A DNA stretch of 64,000 nucleotides. Source: an uncultured Acetatifactor sp. GTDB lineage: Bacteria; Bacillota; Clostridia; Lachnospirales; Lachnospiraceae. The notes below the pieces were generated by a model. The model worked only from the letters and a program-made list of their open reading frames with translations, was not told the DNA's origin and ran no database searches. The stretch is taken from the NCBI GenBank assembly GCA_947625255.1, contig CANQNT010000001.1, positions 1 to 64,000 on the forward strand, read 5' to 3'. Within the stretch, counting starts at the first letter, position 1. Each line of letters starts with the position of its first letter. The position numbers and the translations under genes are program-made. This document shows, one piece after another, positions 1 to 7,679 of this stretch.

Positions 1-47
1 GCAAGAGCTTCGACGAGATCATGACTTTTCTTAACCCGTGATGGTGA

Positions 48-375
48 TTAGTGTAACTTTTTTGCAGAGTTCACATTATCACGCGGAGCCAATACCCGGG
101 CGGGAAGCAAAGCAGTGTGATAGTGATCCGCCGACTCCTGGTAAGAGCGGTTTACGACTGGATCCTCGTATTTTCTGTTGCTGAGGATTCCAACCTTCAG
201 ATTATCCGGGGTCAGGATCCTAGTGACACCGCCGAAGAACTCATACATAGCGATGTGCGCATTGATCCAGTCCTCCTCTTTCATGGTACGGCATGCCTGT
301 GCATAGCAGTACATGCTGAAAGGCAGCGTTGCTACAAACAGATAAACCCTGCAGCTGTCTCCGGTGACCTTATTT
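48..375 (-). pseudogene. IS21-family transposase (IstA) fragment
   Basis: Read on the minus strand, this piece matches the central DDE-region style of IS21 IstA transposases: 'YLFVATLPFS', then 'MKEEDWINAHIAMYEFFGG', 'TRILTPDNLKVGI' and 'TALLPARVLAPRDN'. Only about 100 residues remain where intact IstA has roughly 400-500. The upstream side stops abruptly near position 375, where the frame meets a stop and an unrelated zinc-ribbon gene begins. The downstream side ends in an unrelated tail and a stop at 48. No istB and no terminal inverted repeats are visible. It is a dead remnant; the exact left edge is unclear because it runs toward the window edge. Confidence 0.8.
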
Positions 376-601
376 GCTCAACTTCAGTCAAGGCAATTTG
401 CTGAGCCGTTTCCACAACTTCTTCTGGCCAAAAAGTATTTAGGGATTCAGAGATTCCACATATTGGGCAACAAATATCACCTTGTAATTCGTCGTTCAAA
501 AATGCACAATCTATTTTAAATCGGCTTTTGCATCTATCGCATTGTAATGTAACTAATCCATTTTCATCCGACTGTGAGGTTGCTTTTCCTATGGTACTCA
601 T
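332..601 (-). CDS. Zinc-ribbon protein, 3' end replaced by IS21 remnant
   Basis: An 89-residue minus-strand frame with two Cys pairs, CDRC at about residues 22-25 and CPIC at about 45-48, typical of a small zinc ribbon. The text 'FWPEEVVETAQQIALTEVEQ' that follows looks like a normal alpha-helical continuation. The last 13-15 codons, from about position 375 downward, overlap the IS21 remnant in another frame, so the natural C-terminus has been lost and replaced by read-through into IS DNA. Function is unknown; such small ribbons are common in mobile elements. It lies 13 nt downstream of the fic gene and may share its transcript. Expression of the truncated product is uncertain. Confidence 0.55.
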   Translation of the reverse strand: MSTIGKATSQSDENGLVTLQCDRCKSRFKIDCAFLNDELQGDICCPICGISESLNTFWPEEVVETAQQIALTEVEQIRSPETAAGFICL

Positions 602-614
602 ACGTTCCTCCCAC

Positions 615-1523
615 TTATAGAGTGTTATATGCCGATAACCGTTCTTCTACATATTCCGCTACCATTTCCACCATTGCGCTTGCATCGTTATCCCTATAAT
701 AGCTGTCAAACGCATCATAGTATCGCTTTCGATCCGCGAACTTCACATTGATTGGCGGATATCCGTTTTGCATCAGGAACAGATTTAGAATTAGTCTTCC
801 TGTGCGGCCGTTGCCGTCAACAAAGGGGTGAATACCTTCAAACTTCAGATGGAACAGAGCTGCTTTTTCAATCGGGTGCGGTTTACTGACTTCAAATTCT
901 TTGACTAGTTTTCCCATCAACTCAGGCACCGTGATTGGGTCAGGTGGTGTATGATACGCCCCCATAATTCGCACAGGAATCCGGCGATAGATACCGCGAT
1001 CCTCCGGCCTGTCCATGAGCACCAGAGTGTGAATCTGTTTAATGATGGCCTCCGAGAAGGGAACCTTATCACGCACCAGTTCCTGCACATACAAGAAAGC
1101 ATCCTTATGACCGACCGCTTCCAGATGATCCTTGAGTGGCTTTTGGTCAATTGTAAGACCTTCCAGCACAAGGGCTGTCTCCTGCAAGGTCAGGGTATTG
1201 CCCTCGATGGCATTGGAATTATAGGTGTACTCCACAAGAAATTCATCTTGCAGCCGCTTGAGTTCTCCGGCAGTCAAAGGGCGCCGCTTATCCAATTGTT
1301 CCTTTAAGGCGTCAATACGAGAGAAGAGGGCAAGATATTGTTCCGAAACTTCTTTATGCCGCAGTTTGCGGCCATCAATAGGTTTGACTGCATCGGCTGG
1401 AATAAAATAAGCCCGTCCTTTTTGAATAACGCCTTCAATCTTTCCCTGTTGACACAAAACTCGAACGCGGCGGTCAGAAATTCCCCATAATTCGGCGGCT
1501 TCTGCAACTTTCATGTATTCCAA
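615..1523 (-). CDS. Fic family protein with N-terminal helix-turn-helix
   Basis: 302 residues. Residues 1-48 resemble an excisionase/MerR-like DNA-binding helix-turn-helix (VAEAAELWGISDRRVRVLCQ). Residues 90-300 are a Fic domain with the catalytic motif HPFVDGNGRTGR at 232-243, which in this family transfers AMP or a related moiety to protein hydroxyls. The motif SNAIEGN at 103-109 fits the [S/T]xxxE[G/N] inhibitory helix placed before the Fic core (class II), so the enzyme should be autoinhibited. The start is TTG at 1523, chosen because AGGTGGTGAT lies at proper distance; an ATG three codons later is the alternative. No antitoxin gene is adjacent, as expected when the inhibitory helix is in cis. 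The target is unknown. Confidence 0.88.
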   Translation of the reverse strand: MEYMKVAEAAELWGISDRRVRVLCQQGKIEGVIQKGRAYFIPADAVKPIDGRKLRHKEVSEQYLALFSRIDALKEQLDKRRPLTAGELKRLQDEFLVEYTYNSNAIEGNTLTLQETALVLEGLTIDQKPLKDHLEAVGHKDAFLYVQELVRDKVPFSEAIIKQIHTLVLMDRPEDRGIYRRIPVRIMGAYHTPPDPITVPELMGKLVKEFEVSKPHPIEKAALFHLKFEGIHPFVDGNGRTGRLILNLFLMQNGYPPINVKFADRKRYYDAFDSYYRDNDASAMVEMVAEYVEERLSAYNTL

Positions 1524-1554
1524 AATATCACCACCTATCCGTAAACTCGATGAT

Positions 1555-1583
1555 AGTATAACACGTTATCGGAATAATATCAA
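1555..1583 (-). promoter_or_regulatory. Sigma-70-type promoter for fic
   Basis: On the minus strand, TTGATA (1578-1583) and TATACT (1555-1560) are separated by 17 bp, about 30 bp upstream of the TTG start of the Fic gene. Confidence 0.6.
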
Positions 1584-1635
1584 TAGGATTTGAAAATTAT
1601 CCGTAGCTATATCGTTCCGAATCGGCAAATAAAAA

Positions 1636-1663
1636 GTTCTCAAACCTACATAGATTTGAGAAC
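1636..1663 (-). terminator. Orphan hairpin, terminator-like on the minus strand
   Basis: GTTCTCAAA (1636-1644) and TTTGAGAAC (1655-1663) form a perfect 9-bp stem with a 10-nt loop. On the minus strand it is followed by TTTTT (1631-1635), the shape of an intrinsic terminator. No minus-strand gene is visible upstream of it (1664-2136), so it could belong to a small RNA or to a lost gene. Confidence 0.45.
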
Positions 1664-2136
1664 GCATCATTGTCAGAGTGGTTTCACGCATTAGACACCG
1701 AATCTATAACGCACTCTAATGCTATATATTAGTATAATGTGTTCTTCTGCCATTGACAAGATGTTTTCTGAAAATTTCAAAAAGATTTTGATACTGTTTG
1801 TATCAAGCCGGGACGGAATGAACAAGCCCCAAATGTAAAATAATAACAATAGCCTTTGAGACAGGGCATATCCGCCCCAGGGGTCAAATCTCTACCGGCT
1901 TTCGGCTAAAAGACCGCCGCCCAGGTTCCTGTTGATTTTCGCAAAATTGACAGGGGCCCCATGGAGGCCGGGGCCGACGGTTTTCGTACTATATGAAACC
2001 TGCGGATACCGAGGGTGAAAAGCGGCGGGAAACGATCCGCATCTACGAACAGCTGATTCAGATTGTGTGAAATGGATGGATATAAGCCAAATAAACTATG
2101 CCATATAAAAAAGCTCTTAGATGTTAAAATTTCCTA
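1664..2136. other. Gap without a supported gene; probable mobile-element debris
   Basis: No convincing gene is visible here. A short plus-strand frame (about 1995-2070, 25 codons from ATG to TGA) ends in a charged stretch, and the GC-rich segment at about 1860-1975 with runs of C and G resembles element-end DNA. I could not match either to a family. With the IS21 remnant and fic next door, decayed mobile DNA is the simplest reading, but this is an inference. Confidence 0.3.
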
Positions 2137-2165
2137 TTGTAAAATCCCTTCATATTGGCTATAAT
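2137..2165 (+). promoter_or_regulatory. Promoter of 6S RNA
   Basis: TTGTAA (2137-2142) and a consensus TATAAT (2160-2165) are 17 bp apart, placing the transcription start near 2172, exactly where the 6S-like RNA begins. Confidence 0.65.
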
Positions 2166-2171
2166 AGAATC

Positions 2172-2408
2172 AGCCTGAGGTGTTCGATGATTCTTGTTAT
2201 TTTTGAACCTACATTACTTTAAACGGGATTCCTATATTGCCAAGTGGCTGTCAAGCCCTCACTCATTTGAGGATTGGAAGGGAAGGCAAAAGCTTTGGCT
2301 GCGGATTTAACCCACCTGGCGTGCGCTAGGAGTCAGAAGGCAGGAAGCGGCACCTTGGGTAGTCCTTTATACGAATGAGGAAGAGCAGTCCGTTGGACTG
2401 CTTTTTTT
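2172..2408 (+). ncRNA. ssrS: 6S RNA
   Basis: About 235 nt with no open frame and clear promoter and terminator. The 5' end reads CCTGAGGTGTTCG, as in the 6S family (compare CTCTGAGATGTTCG in E. coli). It continues through an A/T-rich bubble, a middle hairpin (CCCTCACTCATTTGAGG region), and a 3' arm with GGCACCTTGGG, a form common in clostridial 6S RNAs. 6S RNA mimics an open promoter and sequesters sigma-70 RNA polymerase in stationary phase. Recognised from memory of the family, not by covariance search. Confidence 0.75.
2384..2408 (+). terminator. Intrinsic terminator of 6S RNA
   Basis: AGCAGTCC, loop GTT, GGACTGCT, directly followed by a run of T to 2408: a strong rho-independent terminator. 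Confidence 0.85.
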
Positions 2409-2474
2409 AAAGTCTAGTCAGCATAAGGATGGATCATCAAGAGTATCTGTTATATATCAGCGGGGGATAAATTT

Positions 2475-4658
2475 TTGCAAAAATATTGTGATAATGATCA
2501 AAATCAATTCCATAACCTGACGGAAGAGCAGTCCGGGAAATACACGACACGGCAGGGAGAAAAAGGGTCAGGAAGGCGCGCGGAGTGGCGGGCGGAACGG
2601 CAGGCTGCGTGGCGGACGGAGGACGTGTATCCGAGCGGAGGCAAATCCGCATCCGGAGTTGGATCCAACATGGTATCCGGTGCCAGTACCGTCCGTAAGC
2701 GCAGAAAATTAAACAAGTCCCAGCGGATGCAGCTCAAGGCGTTGGCAGGCTTATTGGGAATTTTATTGCTGTTATTCCTGCTCCTGGGCGGACTCCTGCA
2801 TTCCATCCTGCGGCTGAACGAATCCCCATTGCCGCACTTGGCAGAAATTCCGGCTTTTCAATTTCTGAAAAACGTGTGGGTTATGGAAGTGGCGGAGGAT
2901 GGCGTGAAGGTTTTTCTGGACGGTCAGGAGATGACTTATCCTTTGTCATCAGGCGTAACCGTCCCCAGAGAGGCCAGAGAACAGGTGGCGGATCTTTTGC
3001 TCTATCAAGGAAGTGTGGCAAGGATACATAGTAAAACAGAAAAGATTAACGGCAAGGTTCTGGCCGTAAGCGAGACGGGCGTAGAACTGGAGGGATTTGG
3101 CTGGTATTCCTTTTCCCAGGAGGTTAAGGGATATCGTCTCTATGGCCAGCTTGCCATGTGTGGCCCTGCTGATTTGCTGGTCGGATACAATTTCGCGGAT
3201 TTCGTCCTGGAGGAAGGCAAAATCTGTGGGCTCCTGATTGCCAGAGAGGAGACCATGGAATATATCCGCGTGCTTTTGAAAAGCGGTAATTACGAAAGTC
3301 TTTTTCACGAAGCGGTGGAGTTGTCCTGCGACGGCGACTATCTCATTCGCTATGATGTTACTCCTGACGACACGGCCTCTGGCAGCGCCGTTCCCTATCA
3401 GGAAGAACTTTATTCCGCCGGCGAAATTTGTCGAATTGACCGTGATAGCACCTATTTCCAGGCAGGCCAGCGGATCACAGTCTATCCCGCCGCATTAACG
3501 GGCAGACTGACCCTCCGGAGTCTGTCCAGAACCCAGGGCGCGCCCTCCTATCGGGGAACGCTTGAGCTGGTCTGTACCGATGAAGGAATTCTTGTGATCA
3601 ATGAGGTGCTTTTGGAGGAGTACCTCTATTCCGTGGTGCCCAGCGAAATGCCGGCTTCTTACCCCCTGGAGGCGCTGAAAGCCCAGGCGGTCTGCGCCAG
3701 GACCTACGCCTACGGATATATGCTTCGCGCGGGTTATCCCGCTTATGGCGCCCATGTGGACGACAGCACCAGTTATCAGGTTTATAACAATATTCTAGAG
3801 CAGGAGGCGGCCACCACGGCGGTCAAGGAGACCTATGGACAGCTCCTGTACGCGGCGGACGGCAGTACCCTTGCTAGTACCTATTATTATTCCACCTCCT
3901 GCGGGATTGGCAGCGATGCGTCCGTCTGGGGAACGGAGCCTGCCGGGCTGGAATATCTTTCTCCCCGGCCTGTTAATCGGGAACTGCTGGAGGAACTTCG
4001 CCAGGGTAATGTCTCCCAGGATTTGCTGTCCAAGGCGGACGCACTGCGTGACGAAGAGGCCTTCCGGGCTTTCCTGCGGAATCCCCTTGAGACGGATTAT
4101 GAAGCCGAAGAGGCATGGTACCGGTGGGAATACACGGTGCCGGAGCTTGATGCGGAGCGGATGCTTGCGCAGCTTCAGAAGCGTTATGAGGCCAATCCCA
4201 AACGGGTTTTAACCCTGAACGGGGAGGGGGAATATGTGAGCGAACCCATCACGGAATTGGGCGGGATTCAGGAGCTTTCTGTCAGTCTTAGGGGTGCCGG
4301 GGGCGTTGCCGCGGAGCTTCTGATTGTTACCGACAAGCAGACTATCAAGGTCTTGACAGAATATAATATCCGTTGCATACTGAATGATGGAAAGGCGGAA
4401 GTTTTACGTCAAAATGGAAGTCAGGTGTCCGCGCCCACACTGCTTCCCAGCGCGTATTTTTACCTGGACGAGGTACGCGGGGAAGAGGGAAACGTGACGG
4501 GTTATGTGCTGCATGGCGGGGGCTATGGACATGGCGTGGGGATGTCCCAGAATGGCGCGCGGCATATGGCGGCGGAGGGCTGCACGGCATCCGAGATTTT
4601 GATCTTTTTTTACAATGGTTGTATGATAAAAGGGCAGGGAGCGGCAGGAGGTTCATAA
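2475..4658 (+). CDS. SpoIID/LytB domain protein
   Basis: 727 residues. A basic, low-complexity cytoplasmic N-terminus (1-85) is followed by one membrane helix at about 88-112, then a long extracytoplasmic part. The SpoIID/LytB core includes VVPSEMP with the family's catalytic-type Glu at residue 391, EALKAQAVCARTYA just after it, and GHGVGMSQNGA near residue 686. SpoIID proteins are peptidoglycan lytic transglycosylases acting on stem-denuded glycan during engulfment. This copy is about twice the length of SpoIID itself, with an extra domain at 115-350, so it may be a vegetative or sporulation paralog. The start is TTG at 2475 with GGGGGA upstream; no nearby ATG fits. It overlaps the next gene by 1 nt (TAATG), implying translational coupling. 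Confidence 0.85.
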   Translation: MQKYCDNDQNQFHNLTEEQSGKYTTRQGEKGSGRRAEWRAERQAAWRTEDVYPSGGKSASGVGSNMVSGASTVRKRRKLNKSQRMQLKALAGLLGILLLLFLLLGGLLHSILRLNESPLPHLAEIPAFQFLKNVWVMEVAEDGVKVFLDGQEMTYPLSSGVTVPREAREQVADLLLYQGSVARIHSKTEKINGKVLAVSETGVELEGFGWYSFSQEVKGYRLYGQLAMCGPADLLVGYNFADFVLEEGKICGLLIAREETMEYIRVLLKSGNYESLFHEAVELSCDGDYLIRYDVTPDDTASGSAVPYQEELYSAGEICRIDRDSTYFQAGQRITVYPAALTGRLTLRSLSRTQGAPSYRGTLELVCTDEGILVINEVLLEEYLYSVVPSEMPASYPLEALKAQAVCARTYAYGYMLRAGYPAYGAHVDDSTSYQVYNNILEQEAATTAVKETYGQLLYAADGSTLASTYYYSTSCGIGSDASVWGTEPAGLEYLSPRPVNRELLEELRQGNVSQDLLSKADALRDEEAFRAFLRNPLETDYEAEEAWYRWEYTVPELDAERMLAQLQKRYEANPKRVLTLNGEGEYVSEPITELGGIQELSVSLRGAGGVAAELLIVTDKQTIKVLTEYNIRCILNDGKAEVLRQNGSQVSAPTLLPSAYFYLDEVRGEEGNVTGYVLHGGGYGHGVGMSQNGARHMAAEGCTASEILIFFYNGCMIKGQGAAGGS

Positions 4659-5479
4659 TGTTATTGTTGTTATTTGAAATCGTGAGGGATTTTAACAAAC
4701 AAGCCCGCGGGAAGAATTTGAACGCGTTTGCGGCCAGCACGGCCTATTTCCTGTTTTTATCCATCGTCCCCATTTTGATCCTGATCTGTTCCATTATCCC
4801 TTATACGCCATTGACGGAGGAAAACCTGATAGGCGCGCTTACGGATATTTTTCCGTCTGCCATCGAGTCCCTTGTGCGGAGCGTGGTGGCGGAGGTTTAC
4901 GGTCAGTCCATCGGAATCTTGTCCTTGGCGGCTCTGACGACCCTTTGGTCGGCCGGAAAAGGGGTTCTGGCCCTGATGCGGGGGCTGAACGCCATCAATG
5001 ACGTGGAAGAGGGACGTAATTATTTGGTGGTGCGTGTGCTTTCGTCCGTCTATACGATCATTGTGCTGGCGGCCATGATCCTATCTTTGATTCTCATGGT
5101 GTTTGGCAATCGGCTGGTGAATCTGCTGCTCAATGATATCCCCCAGGTGCGGGTCCTGATTTCCTTTTTAATGAACTTCCGCTTCATGGCGGTTTGGGTG
5201 GTGCTGACCATTTTATTTGCTTTTATTTATGCGTTCGTGCCGGATAAAAAGCTGCATTTTCGGGAGCAGATTCCCGGAGCCTCTTTCGCCGCGGTGGTCT
5301 GGAGTATTTTTTCCTGGGGATTTTCCCTGTATGTGGATTGGAGTGGTTCCTATAGTATTTATGGCAGTCTTTCCATTATCGTCATTGTGATGGTCTGGTT
5401 GTATTTTTGCATGTACATCATCTTTATGGGGGCTTATATTAACCGGTATTTTAGTCAGGAAGAATTCTTGCGGAAATAG
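4658..5479 (+). CDS. YihY/virulence factor BrkB family membrane protein
   Basis: 273 residues with about six hydrophobic helices and the family's features: 'NAFAASTAYFLFLSIVPILILI' near the N-terminus, 'LWSAGKGVLALMRGLNAIN' in the middle, and a C-terminal 'YGSLSIIVIVMVWLYFCMYIIFMGA' helix. The family (formerly misnamed RNase BN) is a widespread inner-membrane protein of unclear function. The start at 4658 follows AGGAGG (4646-4651) and overlaps the preceding stop by one base. A longer in-frame start at 4619 lacks a binding site and would overlap the spoIID-like gene, so it was not chosen. Confidence 0.88.
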   Translation: MLLLLFEIVRDFNKQARGKNLNAFAASTAYFLFLSIVPILILICSIIPYTPLTEENLIGALTDIFPSAIESLVRSVVAEVYGQSIGILSLAALTTLWSAGKGVLALMRGLNAINDVEEGRNYLVVRVLSSVYTIIVLAAMILSLILMVFGNRLVNLLLNDIPQVRVLISFLMNFRFMAVWVVLTILFAFIYAFVPDKKLHFREQIPGASFAAVVWSIFSWGFSLYVDWSGSYSIYGSLSIIVIVMVWLYFCMYIIFMGAYINRYFSQEEFLRK

Positions 5480-5508
5480 TTGTGAAAAAGAATGATTCTT
5501 GATAAAAT
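5480..5508 (+). promoter_or_regulatory. Promoter for the moxR operon
   Basis: TTGTGA (5480-5485) and TAAAAT (5503-5508) with 17-bp spacing, about 90 bp before the MoxR start. The -35 box overlaps the end of the previous gene's stop region. Confidence 0.55.
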
Positions 5509-5598
5509 AAGAAAGAAAAGTATTTCGTATGAATGGACTGTGGGCGAAAGGCGGGGATTCTATGGATTTCCGTGCGGAAGCTGTTGGGAGGGAACGGC

Positions 5599-6543
5599 AT
5601 GAATGGGAAAGAATTGGCAGACAAGGTGCTGCAAAACGTGAATCAAGTGATCATCGGAAAGGAAAAAGTCGTGAAGCTTTTGCTGACGGCGCTGATTGCT
5701 GACGGGCATGTGTTATTGGAGGACGTGCCCGGGACCGGCAAGACCAAGCTGGCCAAAACCCTGGCCCGTTCTCTGGATGCGGATTTTGCCAGAATCCAGT
5801 TTACACCGGATCTGTTGCCTACGGATATCACGGGCTTAAACATTTATGATCAGCAAAAAAATGAATTTGTGCTGCGCAAGGGTCCCGTTTTTACAAACAT
5901 TCTGTTGGCGGACGAGATCAACCGGGCCACGCCCAGAACCCAGGCGGGTCTGTTGGAGTGTATGGAAGAGCGGCAGGTGACCATTGACGGAAGAACCTAT
6001 GCCCCCGGCGTTCCTTTTTTTGTAATCGCGACCCAGAATCCGATCGAATCTTCCGGAACCTTTCCCTTGCCGGAGGCTCAGTTGGATCGTTTTATCATGC
6101 GTTTGTCCATGGGCCTGCCTACCAGGGAGGAGGAGCTGCGGATTCTGGATCGTTATATGGAAAAGGAGCCCCTGGATACCTTGGAAAAGGTGTTGGATCG
6201 GCAGGAAATTCAACAGGCCAAGGAGGAGGCGACCCATATTTTCGTTCATGAATGCGTGCGGGAATATATGATTGATATCGCCAGCGCTACCAGAAACCGG
6301 GACAGTATCGCCATGGGGGTCAGTCCCAGGGGAACGTTGGCGCTGCAGCGCTGTGCCAAGGCTTATGCCTATCTTGAAGGAAGAGCCTTTGTGACGCCGG
6401 ACGACGTGAAAGCGGTAGCGGCCGCGGTTTTGTCCCATCGCATCGTGATGAGCTATGGGTTTGGCAGGAGCAATGAGGCGAACGCGCTGGTGGAGCAGAT
6501 TTTAACACAGGTGACCGTCCCTACAGAGGATTTTTCAATATGA
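5599..6543 (+). CDS. MoxR family AAA+ ATPase
   Basis: 314 residues. Walker A VPGTGKTK at 43-50, Walker B ILLADEIN at 101-108, sensor-1 ATQNPIE, and the arginine-finger region 'LPEAQLDRF' place it in the MoxR (AAA_3) family, chaperone-like ATPases that often act with DUF58 and membrane partners on metal insertion or envelope stress. The start at 5599 has GGGAGG about 6 nt upstream; an upstream in-frame ATG at 5533 has none. The stop overlaps the DUF58 start by 4 nt (ATGA), so the two are co-translated. Confidence 0.92.
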   Translation: MNGKELADKVLQNVNQVIIGKEKVVKLLLTALIADGHVLLEDVPGTGKTKLAKTLARSLDADFARIQFTPDLLPTDITGLNIYDQQKNEFVLRKGPVFTNILLADEINRATPRTQAGLLECMEERQVTIDGRTYAPGVPFFVIATQNPIESSGTFPLPEAQLDRFIMRLSMGLPTREEELRILDRYMEKEPLDTLEKVLDRQEIQQAKEEATHIFVHECVREYMIDIASATRNRDSIAMGVSPRGTLALQRCAKAYAYLEGRAFVTPDDVKAVAAAVLSHRIVMSYGFGRSNEANALVEQILTQVTVPTEDFSI

Positions 6544-7667
6544 TGAGAATATTTGCCATTGGAATTCTGGCGTTTTTGTTGTTTGAACTGCAGCGCCGGG
6601 TTTATCAAACCTACTGGGACCAGCATCTGGACATTCACGTGACCTTTGGAATGCCTTATATTTTCGAAGGAGAAGAAGGAGAACTTTTGGAGGTCATTGA
6701 GAATCGAAAATGGCTTCCGCTTCCGATGCTGAAAGTGAAGTTCCAGACCAGCCGGAATCTGATTTTTTCGGATTCAAAGGAGCAGGGGGGCGTGACGGAC
6801 CGATATTACCGCAACGATGTCTTCCAGGTGGGCGGCGGCGAGAAAATTACCAGACGACTTCGGTTCCGGGGAAAAAGACGGGGATATTACAATATTCTTG
6901 GAGTGGATCTGGTGGGATCGGATATGTTCCTGACCTCGGAGATGATCGAGAGTCGGGAAACGGAGGGGTATCTGTACGTTTATCCCAGGCCTTTTCATAG
7001 CAGGGAGCTACAGATTTATCTTTTGCAGATCAGCGGGGAAATTCTGGCGAAAAGGAACCTTCTGGAGGATCCTTTTGAATATCGCGGGATAAGGGAATAT
7101 CAGCCTTTTGACGACATTCGCAGCGTGAACTGGAAGGCCACGGCGCGGGTACAGGGGCTGATGGTGAATCAGAAGGGCTATACCACCCAGCAGACAGTGC
7201 GTGTTTTTATGAATTTGGAGGACAGCGGTATTCTAAAAAAGCCTGACGCGGTGGAAAGCTCGCTGCAGGTGGCGGCGGGAATCGCCAAGTATTTTCTCAG
7301 TCAGGGCATTCAGGTGGCCATGTTTGGGAACGGAGTGGACATGATTTCCCACAAGCCCGTGGAAATCCGGGCGGGTGCGGGAAACGGTCAGATGGATAGT
7401 ATTTACAAGGCCCTGGCGAGAGTGGATCTGGAACAGCCCGTGGTGGGATTCGTGGAGACCTTTGGAGAAGAATTGCTGACAGGGGGAAGAGGGGCACAGA
7501 CTTTTCTGGTGTCCCCCAATGGATATGAGGATTTTCTGGGTTTGGTGTCCAGATATCATAGCATGGGACAAGCCTATCAATGGTTTTATCCTGTATGGGA
7601 GACCAAAGAACCGCTCCTGCCGGACTGGGTAAAGGGCCATACGAAGGTGCTGCATATACGGGGATGA
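6540..7667 (+). CDS. DUF58 domain-containing protein
   Basis: 375 residues. One N-terminal hydrophobic helix (about 2-15) is followed by an immunoglobulin-like beta region, then the DUF58 signature 'EYRGIREYQPFDDIRSVNWKATA' split around residues 178-200, and a von Willebrand A-like fold. DUF58 proteins are the constant partner of MoxR ATPases. The gene overlaps moxR by 4 nt and is followed after 12 nt by a polytopic membrane protein, the standard three-gene arrangement. The substrate is not deducible. Confidence 0.9.
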   Translation: MMRIFAIGILAFLLFELQRRVYQTYWDQHLDIHVTFGMPYIFEGEEGELLEVIENRKWLPLPMLKVKFQTSRNLIFSDSKEQGGVTDRYYRNDVFQVGGGEKITRRLRFRGKRRGYYNILGVDLVGSDMFLTSEMIESRETEGYLYVYPRPFHSRELQIYLLQISGEILAKRNLLEDPFEYRGIREYQPFDDIRSVNWKATARVQGLMVNQKGYTTQQTVRVFMNLEDSGILKKPDAVESSLQVAAGIAKYFLSQGIQVAMFGNGVDMISHKPVEIRAGAGNGQMDSIYKALARVDLEQPVVGFVETFGEELLTGGRGAQTFLVSPNGYEDFLGLVSRYHSMGQAYQWFYPVWETKEPLLPDWVKGHTKVLHIRG

Positions 7668-7679
7668 GGGAGGAACTGG

